Shown: positions 7,298 to 15,043, counted from the first letter of the stretch. The stretch is 34,340 nt of DNA from Dehalococcoidia bacterium (GCA_028279505.1 JANQNP010000104.1:1-34340), one strand, 5' to 3'. Notes: generated by a model from the letters alone, not told the origin. Translations and numbers: made by a program.

Positions 7298-9622
7298 ATG
7301 ACGACGACCGCCGTTCGCCCCGAGGACTGCCTGGCACAGCACGAGGGCGATGTCACCGTCGAGGGCCCCGACGGACCGATCCGCATCGTCCGCGACCGCT
7401 GGGGCATCCCCCACGTCAAGGCCGGCTCCGCCCGCGACGCCTTCTTCGCCCAGGGCTACTGCCTCGGCCAGGACCGTCTCTGGCAGCTCGAGCTCTACCG
7501 CCACTTCGCCTGGGGCCGCGGCGCCGAGCTGCTCGGCAAGGGCCTCCTTCGCCGCGACCAGCAGAACCGCCGCCTCAACATCGGCCGCTACGCCGAGCGC
7601 GAGTGGGAAGCGCAGACCGACACCGCGCGCATGATCCTCGAGGCCTACGCCGCCGGCGTGAACGCCGCCATCAAGGCCAATCCCGCCCCCTACGAGTTCC
7701 ACGTCCTCCCCGGCGACGGCCCCCAATCCGAACAGCAGAGTCACGAGATGCAGCCCTGGCGCCCCGTCGACTCCCTCGCCGTCCTCAAGATGGTCTCCGC
7801 CGGCGCCCAGTGGGCCAGCCGCATCACCCACGCCAAGATCGCCGCGAAGCTCGGCCCCGAGGCCGTCGCTGCCCTCGTCCCCGACCTGCCCGAAGGCACC
7901 TCCCTCATCACCCCCTCCGGCCTGCGCTGGACCGAGGAATCCCACCCCTACGCCGAGGACATCGCCGCCGCCGCGGGCGAACCGGACGGCATCGTCGCCG
8001 CCGGCGGCGGCTCCAACTGCTGGGTGATCGCCCCATCGAAGAGCGCCACGGGTCGCCCGATCGTCGTCGGCGACCCGCACCTCGCAATCGGCATCCCTGG
8101 CCAGTGGTTCGTCATGCACATGGACTGCCCGGACTTCAACGTCGCCGGCCCCTGCTCGCCCGGTTACCCCGGCCCCGTCTACTACGGCCACAACACGAAG
8201 GTCGCCTGGACCATGACCCACTCCGGCGGCGACCGCTGGGACCTCTACCGCGAGCGCGTCCGCCGCACCTCCGAGGGCAACGGCGGCACCCCCGAGGTCG
8301 CCTCCGAGTTCCGAGGAGAATGGGAGGTCGTCCAGCCCCGCACCGAGCGCTTCGACGTCCGTGGCGGCGACCCCGTCGAGGTCACCATGTGGGATACCCG
8401 CCACGGCCCCGTCATCTCGGGCGACCCGCTGCAGGACGACGAAGTCCTCGCCGCCGCGTGGGGCCTCGCCGAGCCCGCCCACGACATGGACGCCCTCTGG
8501 GGCGTCGTCACCGCCAACGACAACGCAGACGTTCGCGAGGGCTTCCGCACCTACGACTCGATCAGCGGCAACTACTGCTTCGCCGACCAGTCCGGCGACA
8601 TCGGCTACCAGTACGTCGGCCGCATCCCGAAGCGCCCCGCCTGGCTCGTCCCCGTCCCCGGCTGGGACGGCGACCATGAGTGGGACGGCAGCATCCCGAA
8701 GCCCGAACTCCCCGCCGAGGACAACCCGCCCAACGGCTTCATCATGACCGCCAACAACCGCACCACCACGCCCGACTACCCGCACTACCTCAACTTCGCC
8801 GGCACCCGCTTCCGCGCCGACCGCCTCCGCGAGCTCATGGACGACGTCGAGACCTTCTCCCTCGACGACATGCCCGCCTTCCAGCAGGACGTCGTCTCCG
8901 TCGCCCACCGCGAGGCCGCCGCCCACCTCACCTCCTTCGAGGCCAGCGACGAGCGCGCCCGCGCACTCCAGGCGATGCTCGCCGACTGGGACGGCCGCAT
9001 GGACGCCGACAGCTCGGCGGCCGCGCTCGCCAACGAGGCCCGCGACCAGCTCGCCGCCCTCACCGTCGAGGCCTACTACGCTCAGGTCGACGGCCTCGCC
9101 CCGCAGGCCCCGGCGTCACACACCGCCCTGCTCGCGCAGCTCGCCAACCGCTCCCCGCTCATGCTCGGCGACTTCGACTCCTGGGAAGCCGCCATGGAAC
9201 AGGCGCTCCTCGCCGCCGCCGAGGCCCTCGCCGAACGCCAGGGCGCAACTCCCGAGGACTGGCGCTGGTCCACCGACCACCAGATGATCTGGGCCCACAA
9301 CCTCGGCCGCGACCCCGAGCTCAAGCCCACCTTCGACCTCGACCCGCTCCCCATGCAGGGCGACCGCAACACCGTCTGGAACGCCGGCACCCCGCTCGGC
9401 GCCACCGGCATGCACGGCGTCAGCTACCGCCAGATCCTCGACGTCGGCGACCTCAACGCGGCGAAGATCGTCATCCCGCCGGGCAACAGCGGCCAACCCG
9501 GCTCCCCCCACTACGACGACAACGTCCAGCGCTGGCTCAACGTCGAGTACCACCCCCTCTTCGTCGACTGGACCGATATCGAGGCCAACGCAGAAGCGGA
9601 GCTGAACCTCACCCCGAGCTAG
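7298..9622 (+). CDS. Penicillin acylase-family N-terminal nucleophile amidohydrolase
   Basis: A 774-residue Ntn-hydrolase precursor of the family that includes penicillin G acylase, acyl-homoserine-lactone acylases and aculeacin acylase. The N-terminal DGPIRIVRDRWGIPHVKA and AFFAQGYCLGQDRLWQLEL are family hallmarks of the alpha chain. Autocleavage is expected in GGGSNCWVIAP, making Ser239 the catalytic N terminus of the beta chain. GRPIVVGDPHL and the segment around SGDIGYQYVGRIP fit the oxyanion-hole and binding regions. There is no signal peptide, unlike many periplasmic or secreted relatives, so the enzyme appears cytosolic. GAGGAG is eight bases before the ATG. The substrate could be any N-acyl amide, and quorum-signal degradation is possible but unproven. 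Confidence 0.9.
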   Translation: MTTTAVRPEDCLAQHEGDVTVEGPDGPIRIVRDRWGIPHVKAGSARDAFFAQGYCLGQDRLWQLELYRHFAWGRGAELLGKGLLRRDQQNRRLNIGRYAEREWEAQTDTARMILEAYAAGVNAAIKANPAPYEFHVLPGDGPQSEQQSHEMQPWRPVDSLAVLKMVSAGAQWASRITHAKIAAKLGPEAVAALVPDLPEGTSLITPSGLRWTEESHPYAEDIAAAAGEPDGIVAAGGGSNCWVIAPSKSATGRPIVVGDPHLAIGIPGQWFVMHMDCPDFNVAGPCSPGYPGPVYYGHNTKVAWTMTHSGGDRWDLYRERVRRTSEGNGGTPEVASEFRGEWEVVQPRTERFDVRGGDPVEVTMWDTRHGPVISGDPLQDDEVLAAAWGLAEPAHDMDALWGVVTANDNADVREGFRTYDSISGNYCFADQSGDIGYQYVGRIPKRPAWLVPVPGWDGDHEWDGSIPKPELPAEDNPPNGFIMTANNRTTTPDYPHYLNFAGTRFRADRLRELMDDVETFSLDDMPAFQQDVVSVAHREAAAHLTSFEASDERARALQAMLADWDGRMDADSSAAALANEARDQLAALTVEAYYAQVDGLAPQAPASHTALLAQLANRSPLMLGDFDSWEAAMEQALLAAAEALAERQGATPEDWRWSTDHQMIWAHNLGRDPELKPTFDLDPLPMQGDRNTVWNAGTPLGATGMHGVSYRQILDVGDLNAAKIVIPPGNSGQPGSPHYDDNVQRWLNVEYHPLFVDWTDIEANAEAELNLTPS

Positions 9623-9768
9623 CCCAAGCAAGCCACCTCAAGCTGCGGCGCGCCGGGGCTGAAAGCGGCGCGGACTCACGACGGCATCGAGGCGCCCGCA
9701 GCATCTGTGCTCGCCGAGCACGAGCCGATTACTGGCGTCAGCACCGTGCCTCGCGACCCCTTCATTTC

Positions 9769-9789
9769 GGGTTAGGGCGGGCGGGCGGG
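9769..9789 (+). other. G-quadruplex-prone tract
   Basis: Five runs of GGG are separated by TTA, C, C and C. This is a strong sequence match to the G3-loop1-7 quadruplex rule with very short loops. It lies in noncoding DNA about 290 bases upstream of the thioesterase gene. A function is not shown. Confidence 0.6.
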
Positions 9790-9807
9790 TCTTCCGAGCA
9801 TCAGAGC

Positions 9808-9825
9808 CGCGGGCTGAAGCCCGCG
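9808..9825. repeat. REP-like palindrome CGCGGGCT-GA-AGCCCGCG
   Basis: A perfect 8-base inverted repeat with a two-base centre, flanked by GAGC and TCCCA. Elements built on GCGGGCT..AGCCCGC are common dispersed intergenic repeats in many G+C-rich bacteria. A related half-copy (GGGGCTGAAAGC) occurs near 9655. It could act as a transcript-end hairpin for the acylase gene. Confidence 0.5.
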
Positions 9826-9917
9826 TCCCAACTCTCGGCGCGCGCAGCGCGCTCCGCACCTCCCGAGGCGTCGGCCAACGGCCGTCACCCCCTGTCATCT
9901 CTTCGACCGACGCCCTG

Positions 9918-9980
9918 GTCAGATCGAACCCCCTCCACCCCGATCGACCCCTCCGAGGCCACCCAACCCCTCGATCTGAC
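9918..9980. repeat. 10-base inverted repeat with 43-base spacer
   Basis: GTCAGATCGA at 9918-9927 pairs perfectly with TCGATCTGAC at 9971-9980. A further CGATCG lies inside the spacer. The element ends 100 bases before the thioesterase start. It could be a pair of operator half-sites or a long stem-loop in the leader. Confidence 0.5.
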
Positions 9981-10080
9981 GGTGCCCACGCCCCGCGCGA
10001 GTCGCGACCCTCCGCCCAACAAACAAACAACCGAGGCGCGACACCCACCGAGGCCGGTCGCCCCGGAACGGAGACCACCG

Positions 10081-10863
10081 ATGACCACCAACGCCCTGCT
10101 CACCCGTACCGACGGATCCTCGTTCGAGCCGACCACCAACGCCGTCGGTCCGTGGGACGGCGGCCTCCTCTTCGGCGGCGTCCCCGCCGGCCTCGCCGTG
10201 CAGGAGGTCGAGCGTCAGGTCGGCATCAGCGACTGGCAGGCCGCCCGCATCACCACCGACCTCGTCCGCCCTGCGCCGAAAGCGCCGCTCACCGTCGACG
10301 TCGACGTCGTCCGCGAGGGCTCTCGAGCCGTCGTGGCCACCGCGTCGATCCTCGCCGGCCCGAAGCTCGTCTCGCAGACCTCGCTACTCCTGATCCCGCG
10401 ACAAACGACCGAGGAGCCCGCCACCCCCGCCGCCGACCTCGACGCCCCGGCCGACCACGCCCGGACCACCATCCACACCCCGCACCCCAGCATCTTCCAG
10501 GTGCTCGAGATCCGCGCCGGCGACATCCGCGACGACAGCGAGCGCGGCTGGGCCCGCCTCAACGCCGCCATCGTCGAGGGCGAACCCGCCTCCGACCTCG
10601 CCCGCGCCGCCGTCGTCGCCGACCTCGCCGCCGGCATGACCAACACCCGAGGTGGCATCGTCGAGTTCATCAACGCCGACGTCTCGCTCTTCCTCGAGCG
10701 CGTGCCCACTGGCGACTGGCTGAGCCTCGACCTCAACCGCCCCGACCTCGAGAGCGGCATCGCCGTCGCCAGCGCATCGATCGGCGACGCGGCCGGCCCC
10801 ACCGGCCAGGCGGTCATGACCTCGGTACGAGCAGCCCAGGCCGTCGCCGTCGGCGCCAGCTAG
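10081..10863 (+). CDS. Acyl-CoA thioesterase-like protein (double hotdog, 4HBT_3/TesB-like)
   Basis: A 260-residue protein with a two-hotdog layout. The N-terminal half has the family-like sequence VGPWDGGLLFGGVPAGLAVQ, followed by a substrate-range segment ARITTDLVRPAPKAPLTVDV. The C-terminal half has GGIVEFINADVSLFLERVP and DWLSLDL, as in TesB-like thioesterases that hydrolyse acyl-CoA. It is cytosolic with no signal peptide. The ATG at 10081 follows GGAACGGAGA. The upstream frame is open a long way but lacks protein-like composition, and the domain begins right at this ATG. It ends 31 bases from the convergent hydrolase-LuxR gene. Chain-length preference is not predictable. Confidence 0.75.
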   Translation: MTTNALLTRTDGSSFEPTTNAVGPWDGGLLFGGVPAGLAVQEVERQVGISDWQAARITTDLVRPAPKAPLTVDVDVVREGSRAVVATASILAGPKLVSQTSLLLIPRQTTEEPATPAADLDAPADHARTTIHTPHPSIFQVLEIRAGDIRDDSERGWARLNAAIVEGEPASDLARAAVVADLAAGMTNTRGGIVEFINADVSLFLERVPTGDWLSLDLNRPDLESGIAVASASIGDAAGPTGQAVMTSVRAAQAVAVGAS

Positions 10864-10894
10864 CGCTAGACGAGACTGGCGAAGCTGCGAGCGA

Positions 10895-11926
10895 CTAGAC
10901 AAGCCCCGCCCGAACCGCGTAGCTGGCGGCAGCCGCGCGGTTCCGGGCCTTCGTCTTGTCCAGGATGTTCCGCAGGTGGTTCGCCACCGTGTTCTGGCTG
11001 ATCGTCAGCCGGTCCGCGATCTCCTGGTTCGAATACCCCTCGGCCACCAGCCGCAACACGTCCACCTCGCGGCCGGTCAGCGGGCTCCGCTCAACCGCCG
11101 ACTCCGCCGCGCCGCGGAAGAACTCGATCACCTCGTCGATCACGTCGCCCTCACGCACCGGATCCAGCCGCGCATGCCCCAACCCCTCGAGGGTGATCAA
11201 CCGCGAGTCCGCGATCCCCCCGGCGAGCTGCTGCCCGCCGCTGAACGGAATCGCCCGGTCCCGCTCGTGGTGCACCACCAACGAGGGCGCCTCCACCCTC
11301 GCAAGCCGGTCGCTCGTGTCGACGAAGTACAGCTCCTCCAGCGCCCGCGCCGCCACCTCCGCCGACGCCGACCGCCGCTGATCCGCCGCCAGCTGCTGCG
11401 CCTCCTCGCTCGTCGCGTTCGGCGCCAGCATGTCCGCCAGCACCTTCGACCCCATCCCCCAGTGCGCGCGGATCATCGACAGCATCGAATCCCGTACCTC
11501 CGGCCGCCAAAAGATCACCGGCCCGTTCGCGTACGTCGACACGAACACGATCCGCGACACCCGCTCCGGATGCGCCGCCGCCAGCGCCACCGCGATCGGC
11601 CCCGCCTGCGAGCACGCCCACAACGAGGCCCGTTCCACCTCCAGGTGATCCAGCAGCTCGACCAGCTCCTCCACGTGCCGCTCGAAGCGCCAGTCGTCCA
11701 GATCCCGGTCCGACAGCCCCGTCCCCTGCTTGTCGTACAGCAGTACCCGGTGATCCAGCCTCAGCCGGTCGATCATCGGCGCCACCAGCGAGTGGCTCAT
11801 CTGCATGTCGAACACCCACGGAGGAATCACCACCAGCGGTGCGCCGCTCCCCACGCCCGCATACGCCAGTCGAGCGCCGTTGCGCTTCCGTAGGTGCTCG
11901 ATCCGCAGGTTCGGACTCGGTCGCAT
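10895..11926 (-). CDS. Alpha/beta-hydrolase fused to a LuxR-type DNA-binding domain
   Basis: A 343-residue regulator. Residues about 10-270 form an alpha/beta-hydrolase fold: LVVIPPWVFDMQMSHSL, the RVLLYDKQGTGLSDR loop, a nucleophile region WACSQAGPIAV, an acid in HHERDRAIPF and a His in LEGLGHARLDP. Residues about 275-343 are a LuxR/GerE helix-turn-helix (SPLTGREVDVLRLVAEGYS, then SNQEIADRLTISQNTVANHL). The nucleophile elbow lacks the first Gly of GxSxG, so it may bind a ligand rather than turn it over. The likely role is a ligand-responsive transcription factor. The frame is open to a GTG at 12001, but ATG 11926 has GAGGAG seven bases upstream, inside a perfect palindrome. It is convergent with the thioesterase gene. 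Confidence 0.8.
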   Translation of the reverse strand: MRPSPNLRIEHLRKRNGARLAYAGVGSGAPLVVIPPWVFDMQMSHSLVAPMIDRLRLDHRVLLYDKQGTGLSDRDLDDWRFERHVEELVELLDHLEVERASLWACSQAGPIAVALAAAHPERVSRIVFVSTYANGPVIFWRPEVRDSMLSMIRAHWGMGSKVLADMLAPNATSEEAQQLAADQRRSASAEVAARALEELYFVDTSDRLARVEAPSLVVHHERDRAIPFSGGQQLAGGIADSRLITLEGLGHARLDPVREGDVIDEVIEFFRGAAESAVERSPLTGREVDVLRLVAEGYSNQEIADRLTISQNTVANHLRNILDKTKARNRAAAASYAVRAGLV

Positions 11927-11930
11927 CGCC

Positions 11931-11944
11931 GCTCCTCGAGGAGC
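11931..11944. promoter_or_regulatory. Palindrome GCTCCTCGAGGAGC covering the ribosome-binding site
   Basis: A perfect 14-base palindrome spans the GAGGAG Shine-Dalgarno of the hydrolase-LuxR gene. It could be an autoregulatory operator, or it could mask the ribosome-binding site by folding, although the stem has no loop and would be strained. Chance is possible. Confidence 0.35.
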
Positions 11945-12007
11945 AGACAGGATACTGCGCCACCCCTGCCTCGACCCCGCGCCGGCGACGGGGTCCGACA
12001 CTGCGAG

Positions 12008-12334
12008 CTACGAGTTCGCGATCGCCGCCGACCCGCGCGCCCACTCCAGGAGCACCGCGTCGTCCTCCAGGACATCGGCCGGCACCGAGTAGTACGGCAT
12101 CCGCCCGTGCTTCTCCGACCCGGCCGCCTCGAACTGCGCCCGGTTGCTGTCGTCCACCTTCAGATGCAACCGCGCATCCGAATCGATCAGCGCGAACATC
12201 GCCCCATCGACGAACACCCCGGCCCCGCCGAACATCTTCTTCCACGACACCACGCCGAGAGAATCCAACTCCTCGACCAACTCCGCCGCAAACTCCCCCA
12301 CCTGCTCCGAGTACCGCGCGCCCTTGAGCCCCAT
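12008..12334 (-). CDS. TfoX N-terminal-domain family protein
   Basis: A 108-residue protein matching the TfoX N-terminal domain (PF04993). The family core is seen in VSWKKMFGGAGVFVDGAMFA, followed by LIDSDARLHLKVDD and RMPYYSVPADVLED. In gammaproteobacteria TfoX regulates competence, but short single-domain relatives like this one are widespread and of unknown role. The start ATG at 12334 has AGGAGG six bases upstream and is better than the adjoining GTG. It lies upstream of the hydrolase-LuxR gene on the same strand (81 bases between its stop and that gene's ATG) and could be co-transcribed with it. It is divergent from pdxH. Confidence 0.78.
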   Translation of the reverse strand: MGLKGARYSEQVGEFAAELVEELDSLGVVSWKKMFGGAGVFVDGAMFALIDSDARLHLKVDDSNRAQFEAAGSEKHGRMPYYSVPADVLEDDAVLLEWARGSAAIANS

Positions 12335-12495
12335 CACCCACCTCCTACCAGCCAGACGATCGACTCCGGCCTGGATCGACCATCTCGAACCATCCGGGCC
12401 TCACGACGCTGCTGCGACCGCCGCCGCGCAGCGGCCGTCACGCCCCCGCTCGCCTACCCTCGAACCCACCGAGGCCCCCCACCGGAGCACGCGCC

Positions 12496-13086
12496 ATGAC
12501 CATCCCCGCCGACCCGATCGCCCGCTTCAACGAGTGGTTCGCCGAAGCCGCCCGCCTCGAGCCCGCCGTCCCCGACGCCGCTGCCCTCGCCACCGTCGAC
12601 GCCGGCGGCCGCCCCTCCAATCGCGTCGTCCTCGTCAAAGCCGTCACCACCCAGGGCTTCGACTTCTTCACCAACTACGACTCGCGCAAGGGCATCGAAC
12701 TCGCCGCCAACCTCGCCGCCGCCCTCACCTACCACTGGAAGTCCCTCGGCCGCTCCGTCCGCATCGAGGGCGACACCACCCGCCTCGCCTCCGCGGACTC
12801 CGACACGTACTGGTACAGCCGCCCCCGCGGCAGCCGCATCAGCGCCCGCGTCTCGGCCCAGTCCCAGCCCATCGCCTCCCGCGAAGATCTCGAGGCCCGC
12901 ACCACCGCCGAGGCCACCCGCATCGGCGAAGCCGAGGTCGACCGCCCCGCCAACTGGGGCGGCTACCGCCTCGTCCCCCTCCGCATCGAGTTCTGGACCC
13001 ACCGCGACGACCGCCTCCACGACCGCCTCGAATTCACCCGCCCCTCACCCGACGCCCCCTGGCAGTCCCGCCTCCTCCAGCCCTGA
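12496..13086 (+). CDS. pdxH: Pyridoxamine 5'-phosphate oxidase
   Basis: A 196-residue FMN enzyme that oxidises pyridoxamine or pyridoxine 5'-phosphate to pyridoxal 5'-phosphate, the last step of B6 salvage. Family signatures are clear: SNRVVLVKAV and FDFFTNYDSRKGIELAAN (FMN and substrate contacts), YWYSRPRGSRISARVSAQSQ, the C-terminal RPANWGGYRLVPLRIEFW and the end WQSRLLQP, close to the usual RL.P. The N terminus is shorter than in E. coli PdxH (218 residues), as in many bacteria. ATG 12496 follows GGAGCACGCGCC. It is divergent from the TfoX-like gene, and no other vitamin B6 gene is nearby. Confidence 0.92.
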   Translation: MTIPADPIARFNEWFAEAARLEPAVPDAAALATVDAGGRPSNRVVLVKAVTTQGFDFFTNYDSRKGIELAANLAAALTYHWKSLGRSVRIEGDTTRLASADSDTYWYSRPRGSRISARVSAQSQPIASREDLEARTTAEATRIGEAEVDRPANWGGYRLVPLRIEFWTHRDDRLHDRLEFTRPSPDAPWQSRLLQP

Positions 13087-13181
13087 CCGCGCACGGGACC
13101 AAACAGCGACTTGCCGTCGAGGAGTCCAGCCCCACGCACAAACGGAGCGGGCGGTCACTGCACACCAGACTTCACATCAAC

Positions 13182-13217
13182 TGGCGCGAAGCGTCAGGAA
13201 CGGGGTCGAAGACCCCC
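13182..13217 (+). repeat. Hairpin repeat, copy 1
   Basis: The core TGGCGCGAAGCGTC is followed by the hairpin GGGGTC-GAA-GACCCC. On the minus strand it contains the last codons and TGA stop of the racemase gene (TGACGCTTCGCG). It is one of eight hairpin copies in the window, all in the same orientation. Confidence 0.75.
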
Positions 13218-13904
13218 GACTGCCAGCTCGACAGCCGCGGCGGCGTGCAGCGCCGTCGTGTCGTACAGCGGCACATCGGTGTGCTGCTGCCCCACGAGGA
13301 GTGAGATCTCCGTGCACCCCTCGATCACCGCTTCCGCCCCACGCTCCCGCAAGCCATCGATGATCCGCAGGTACTCCGTCCGCGACTCGTCCCGGATCTC
13401 GCCCAGCACCAGCTCCTCGTAGATCACTCGATGCACCGTCGCGCGATCCGCCGCCTCCGGCACCAGCACCTCCAGATCGTGCCGCTCCGCCAGCCGCCCT
13501 CGGTAGAAATCCCGCTCCATCGTGAACGCCGTCCCCAGGAGCCCCACCGTCCGCACGCCCGCCTCCCGGATCGGCGCCGCCGTCGCATCCGCGATGTGCA
13601 GCAACGGGATCCCGATCGCCGCCTCGATCGCCGGCGCCACCTCATGCATCGTGTTCGTCGCAATCACCAGGAAGTCCGCGCCCGCCGCTTCGACCCCCTG
13701 CGCCGCCTCGGCGAGCACCCGCCCGGCGCCCTCCCAGTCATCCGAGGCCTGCAACTCCTCGATCGGCGCGAAGTCCACGCTCACCATCGCGATCCGCGCC
13801 GAATGCAGCCCGCCCAGCCGCGCCTTCACCCCCTCGTTGATCAGCCGGTAGTACGTCTCCGTACTCTCCCAGCTCATCCCCCCGAGCAACCCGATCGTCT
13901 TCAT
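13194..13904 (-). CDS. Aspartate/glutamate racemase family protein (YgeA-like)
   Basis: A 236-residue PLP-independent amino-acid racemase. The opening KTIGLLGGMSWESTETYYRL and GGLHSARIAMVSVDF closely resemble E. coli YgeA. The two catalytic positions are a Thr in IATNTMHEVAP and a Cys in EGCTEISLL. As I recall, YgeA-type enzymes use this Thr/Cys pair where other racemases have two Cys, and they racemise L-Asp or L-Glu in one direction preferentially. ATG 13904 follows GAGGGG at good spacing; the longer frame to 13958 has no ribosome-binding site. The last eight or so residues (VGGLRPRS) are encoded by the hairpin repeat rather than by family sequence. A role in D-amino-acid supply for peptidoglycan is possible. 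Confidence 0.88.
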   Translation of the reverse strand: MKTIGLLGGMSWESTETYYRLINEGVKARLGGLHSARIAMVSVDFAPIEELQASDDWEGAGRVLAEAAQGVEAAGADFLVIATNTMHEVAPAIEAAIGIPLLHIADATAAPIREAGVRTVGLLGTAFTMERDFYRGRLAERHDLEVLVPEAADRATVHRVIYEELVLGEIRDESRTEYLRIIDGLRERGAEAVIEGCTEISLLVGQQHTDVPLYDTTALHAAAAVELAVGGLRPRS

Positions 13905-13971
13905 ACCGATCCCCTCGCCAAGCTCAATCACCACGCGAACAAAGCGAGCGACAGCCAAAGCATCTATGACT

Positions 13972-14009
13972 GGCGCGAAGCGTCATGAGAGGGGAAACCG
14001 ACCCTCTTC
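13972..14009 (+). repeat. Hairpin repeat, copy 2
   Basis: The core GGCGCGAAGCGTCATG is followed by a diverged second stem AGAGGG-GAAACCGA-CCCTCT. The 35 bases before the core (GCGAGCGAC, then CTATGAC) also match copy 3, showing a longer ancestral unit. It lies upstream of the racemase start and does not contain a stop codon. Confidence 0.65.
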
Positions 14010-14082
14010 ATGCTGATCTCCTTGCCTGAGTCGAGCCCGGTCAGCGCAGCAACGAGGCGAGCGACCATCGAAGCACCTATGA

Positions 14083-14117
14083 CGGCGCGAAGCGTCATAG
14101 AGGGGCCGAAGACCCCT
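14083..14117 (+). repeat. Hairpin repeat, copy 3 (two-stem form)
   Basis: CTATGACG-GCGCGAAG-CGTCATAG (14079-14102) forms a perfect 8-base stem around the core. The next stem is GAGGGG-CCGAAGA-CCCCTC (14099-14117). The ribokinase stop codon and its last residues lie inside. A third hairpin CTTCAC-TTC-GTGAAG follows at 14136-14150 within the ribokinase gene. Confidence 0.7.
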
Positions 14118-15036
14118 CCGCCATGAGCGCCTCGACTTCACTTCGTGAAGCCATCGCCTCCTGCGCTCCGCGCCGAGTCACACATAGCGCCCCCGCCGCC
14201 ACCCCGATCCGCGCCGACTCCACCAACCCGAGCCCCAGCGCCAGTCCCGAGGCCAGTCCACCGTTGAACGCGTCCCCCGCGCCCACCGTCGCCACCGGAT
14301 CCACCTCGTGCGCCGGCACCAGCTCCGACACCCCCTCCGCCTCGACCCACGCCCCCTGCGCCGCCAGCGTCACGATCGCCGCCCCGACCCCGCGCTCGCG
14401 CAACGCCCGCGCCGCCTCTCGGGCGCTCTCGGCATCCGTCACCGGGTGCCCCGCCAGCTCCGAGGCCTCGTGTTCGTTCGGCGTCACCACGTCCGCCAGT
14501 TCCAGCAGATGCGCCGCCTCCGCTCGCGTCGGCGCCGGATCGAGGATCGACGTCGCCCCCCGCTCGCGCGCGATCCGCATCGCCGCCGCCGTCGCCTCCA
14601 GCGGCGTCTCCTGTTGCACCATCAGCACCGACCCCGCGCCCAGCAGCTCCGTCGCCGCCGACACCCCCAGCGCCTCGTCCACCAGCGTGTTCGCCCCGTA
14701 GACCGCGTTCACCGAGTTCTCGCCGCTCCCGTCGATCAGGATCACCGCGACCCCGCAGTGCTCCCCCACAGCGGTGCCGACGAACCGCGTCCCCACGCCC
14801 GCCGCCTCCAGGTCACCCCGCATCTCCTCCGAGTACCGGTCGTCCCCGAGCATGCTCGCCATCTCGACGCCCACCCGCCCCTCGAGGATCCGCGCCGCCG
14901 CGACCGCCTGATTCGCACCCTTCCCGCCCGGCGTCGTATAGAACGCCGTCCCCTCGCGCGTCTCCCCACGCCCGGCGATCACCGGCGCCTCGACAATGAA
15001 GTCGATATTGATCCCGCCAAGCACCAGCACCGTCAT
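14095..15036 (-). CDS. rbsK: Ribokinase / PfkB-family carbohydrate kinase
   Basis: A 313-residue kinase that phosphorylates ribose at O5 with ATP, or a related sugar. PfkB features are in order: N-terminal VLVLGGINIDFIVEAP, the first signature GGKGANQAVAAARIL (about 37-52), DPAPTRAEAAHLLE, the ribokinase-typical VTPNEHEASELAG, and the second signature DPVATVGAGDAFNGGLASGL with the catalytic Asp in GAGDAF. No Shine-Dalgarno is visible; TACCCT lies seven bases upstream of the ATG, suggesting a leaderless transcript. The C-terminal MAEGSSAPL is encoded by the hairpin repeat. No ribose transporter or rbs operon is nearby, so a nucleoside-salvage or other sugar role is equally possible. Confidence 0.87.
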   Translation of the reverse strand: MTVLVLGGINIDFIVEAPVIAGRGETREGTAFYTTPGGKGANQAVAAARILEGRVGVEMASMLGDDRYSEEMRGDLEAAGVGTRFVGTAVGEHCGVAVILIDGSGENSVNAVYGANTLVDEALGVSAATELLGAGSVLMVQQETPLEATAAAMRIARERGATSILDPAPTRAEAAHLLELADVVTPNEHEASELAGHPVTDAESAREAARALRERGVGAAIVTLAAQGAWVEAEGVSELVPAHEVDPVATVGAGDAFNGGLASGLALGLGLVESARIGVAAGALCVTRRGAQEAMASRSEVEALMAEGSSAPL

Positions 15037-15043
15037 ACGAGCG

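Larger units (their letters stand above)
9623..10080 (+). other. 458-base noncoding gap rich in palindromes
   Basis: I find no convincing gene here, although frames stay open because of high G+C. It holds a five-run G-tract (9769-9789), a REP-like hairpin (9808-9825), a second hairpin GCGCGC-GCA-GCGCGC (9838-9852), a 10-base inverted repeat (9918-9927 with 9971-9980) and an AAC-rich stretch (10016-10031) just before the thioesterase gene. It probably contains the end of the acylase transcript and the thioesterase promoter. Confidence 0.6.

Noticed and set aside
7250..8926. A 558-codon open frame on the minus strand opposite the acylase gene
   Set aside because: Its translation is a Gly/Val/Ala/Asp-rich shadow with no motif, typical of the opposite strand of a G+C-rich gene. 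The plus-strand acylase has clear family signatures.
6612..9622. Metallopeptidase plus acylase as a toxin, defence or quorum-quenching island
   Set aside because: The two genes are divergent, without a shared operon or mobile element, and both families are common housekeeping or catabolic genes.
8680..10080. A long upstream extension of the thioesterase frame
   Set aside because: The extension is Arg/Pro-rich and overlaps the acylase gene. The hotdog domain and ribosome-binding site both begin at 10081.
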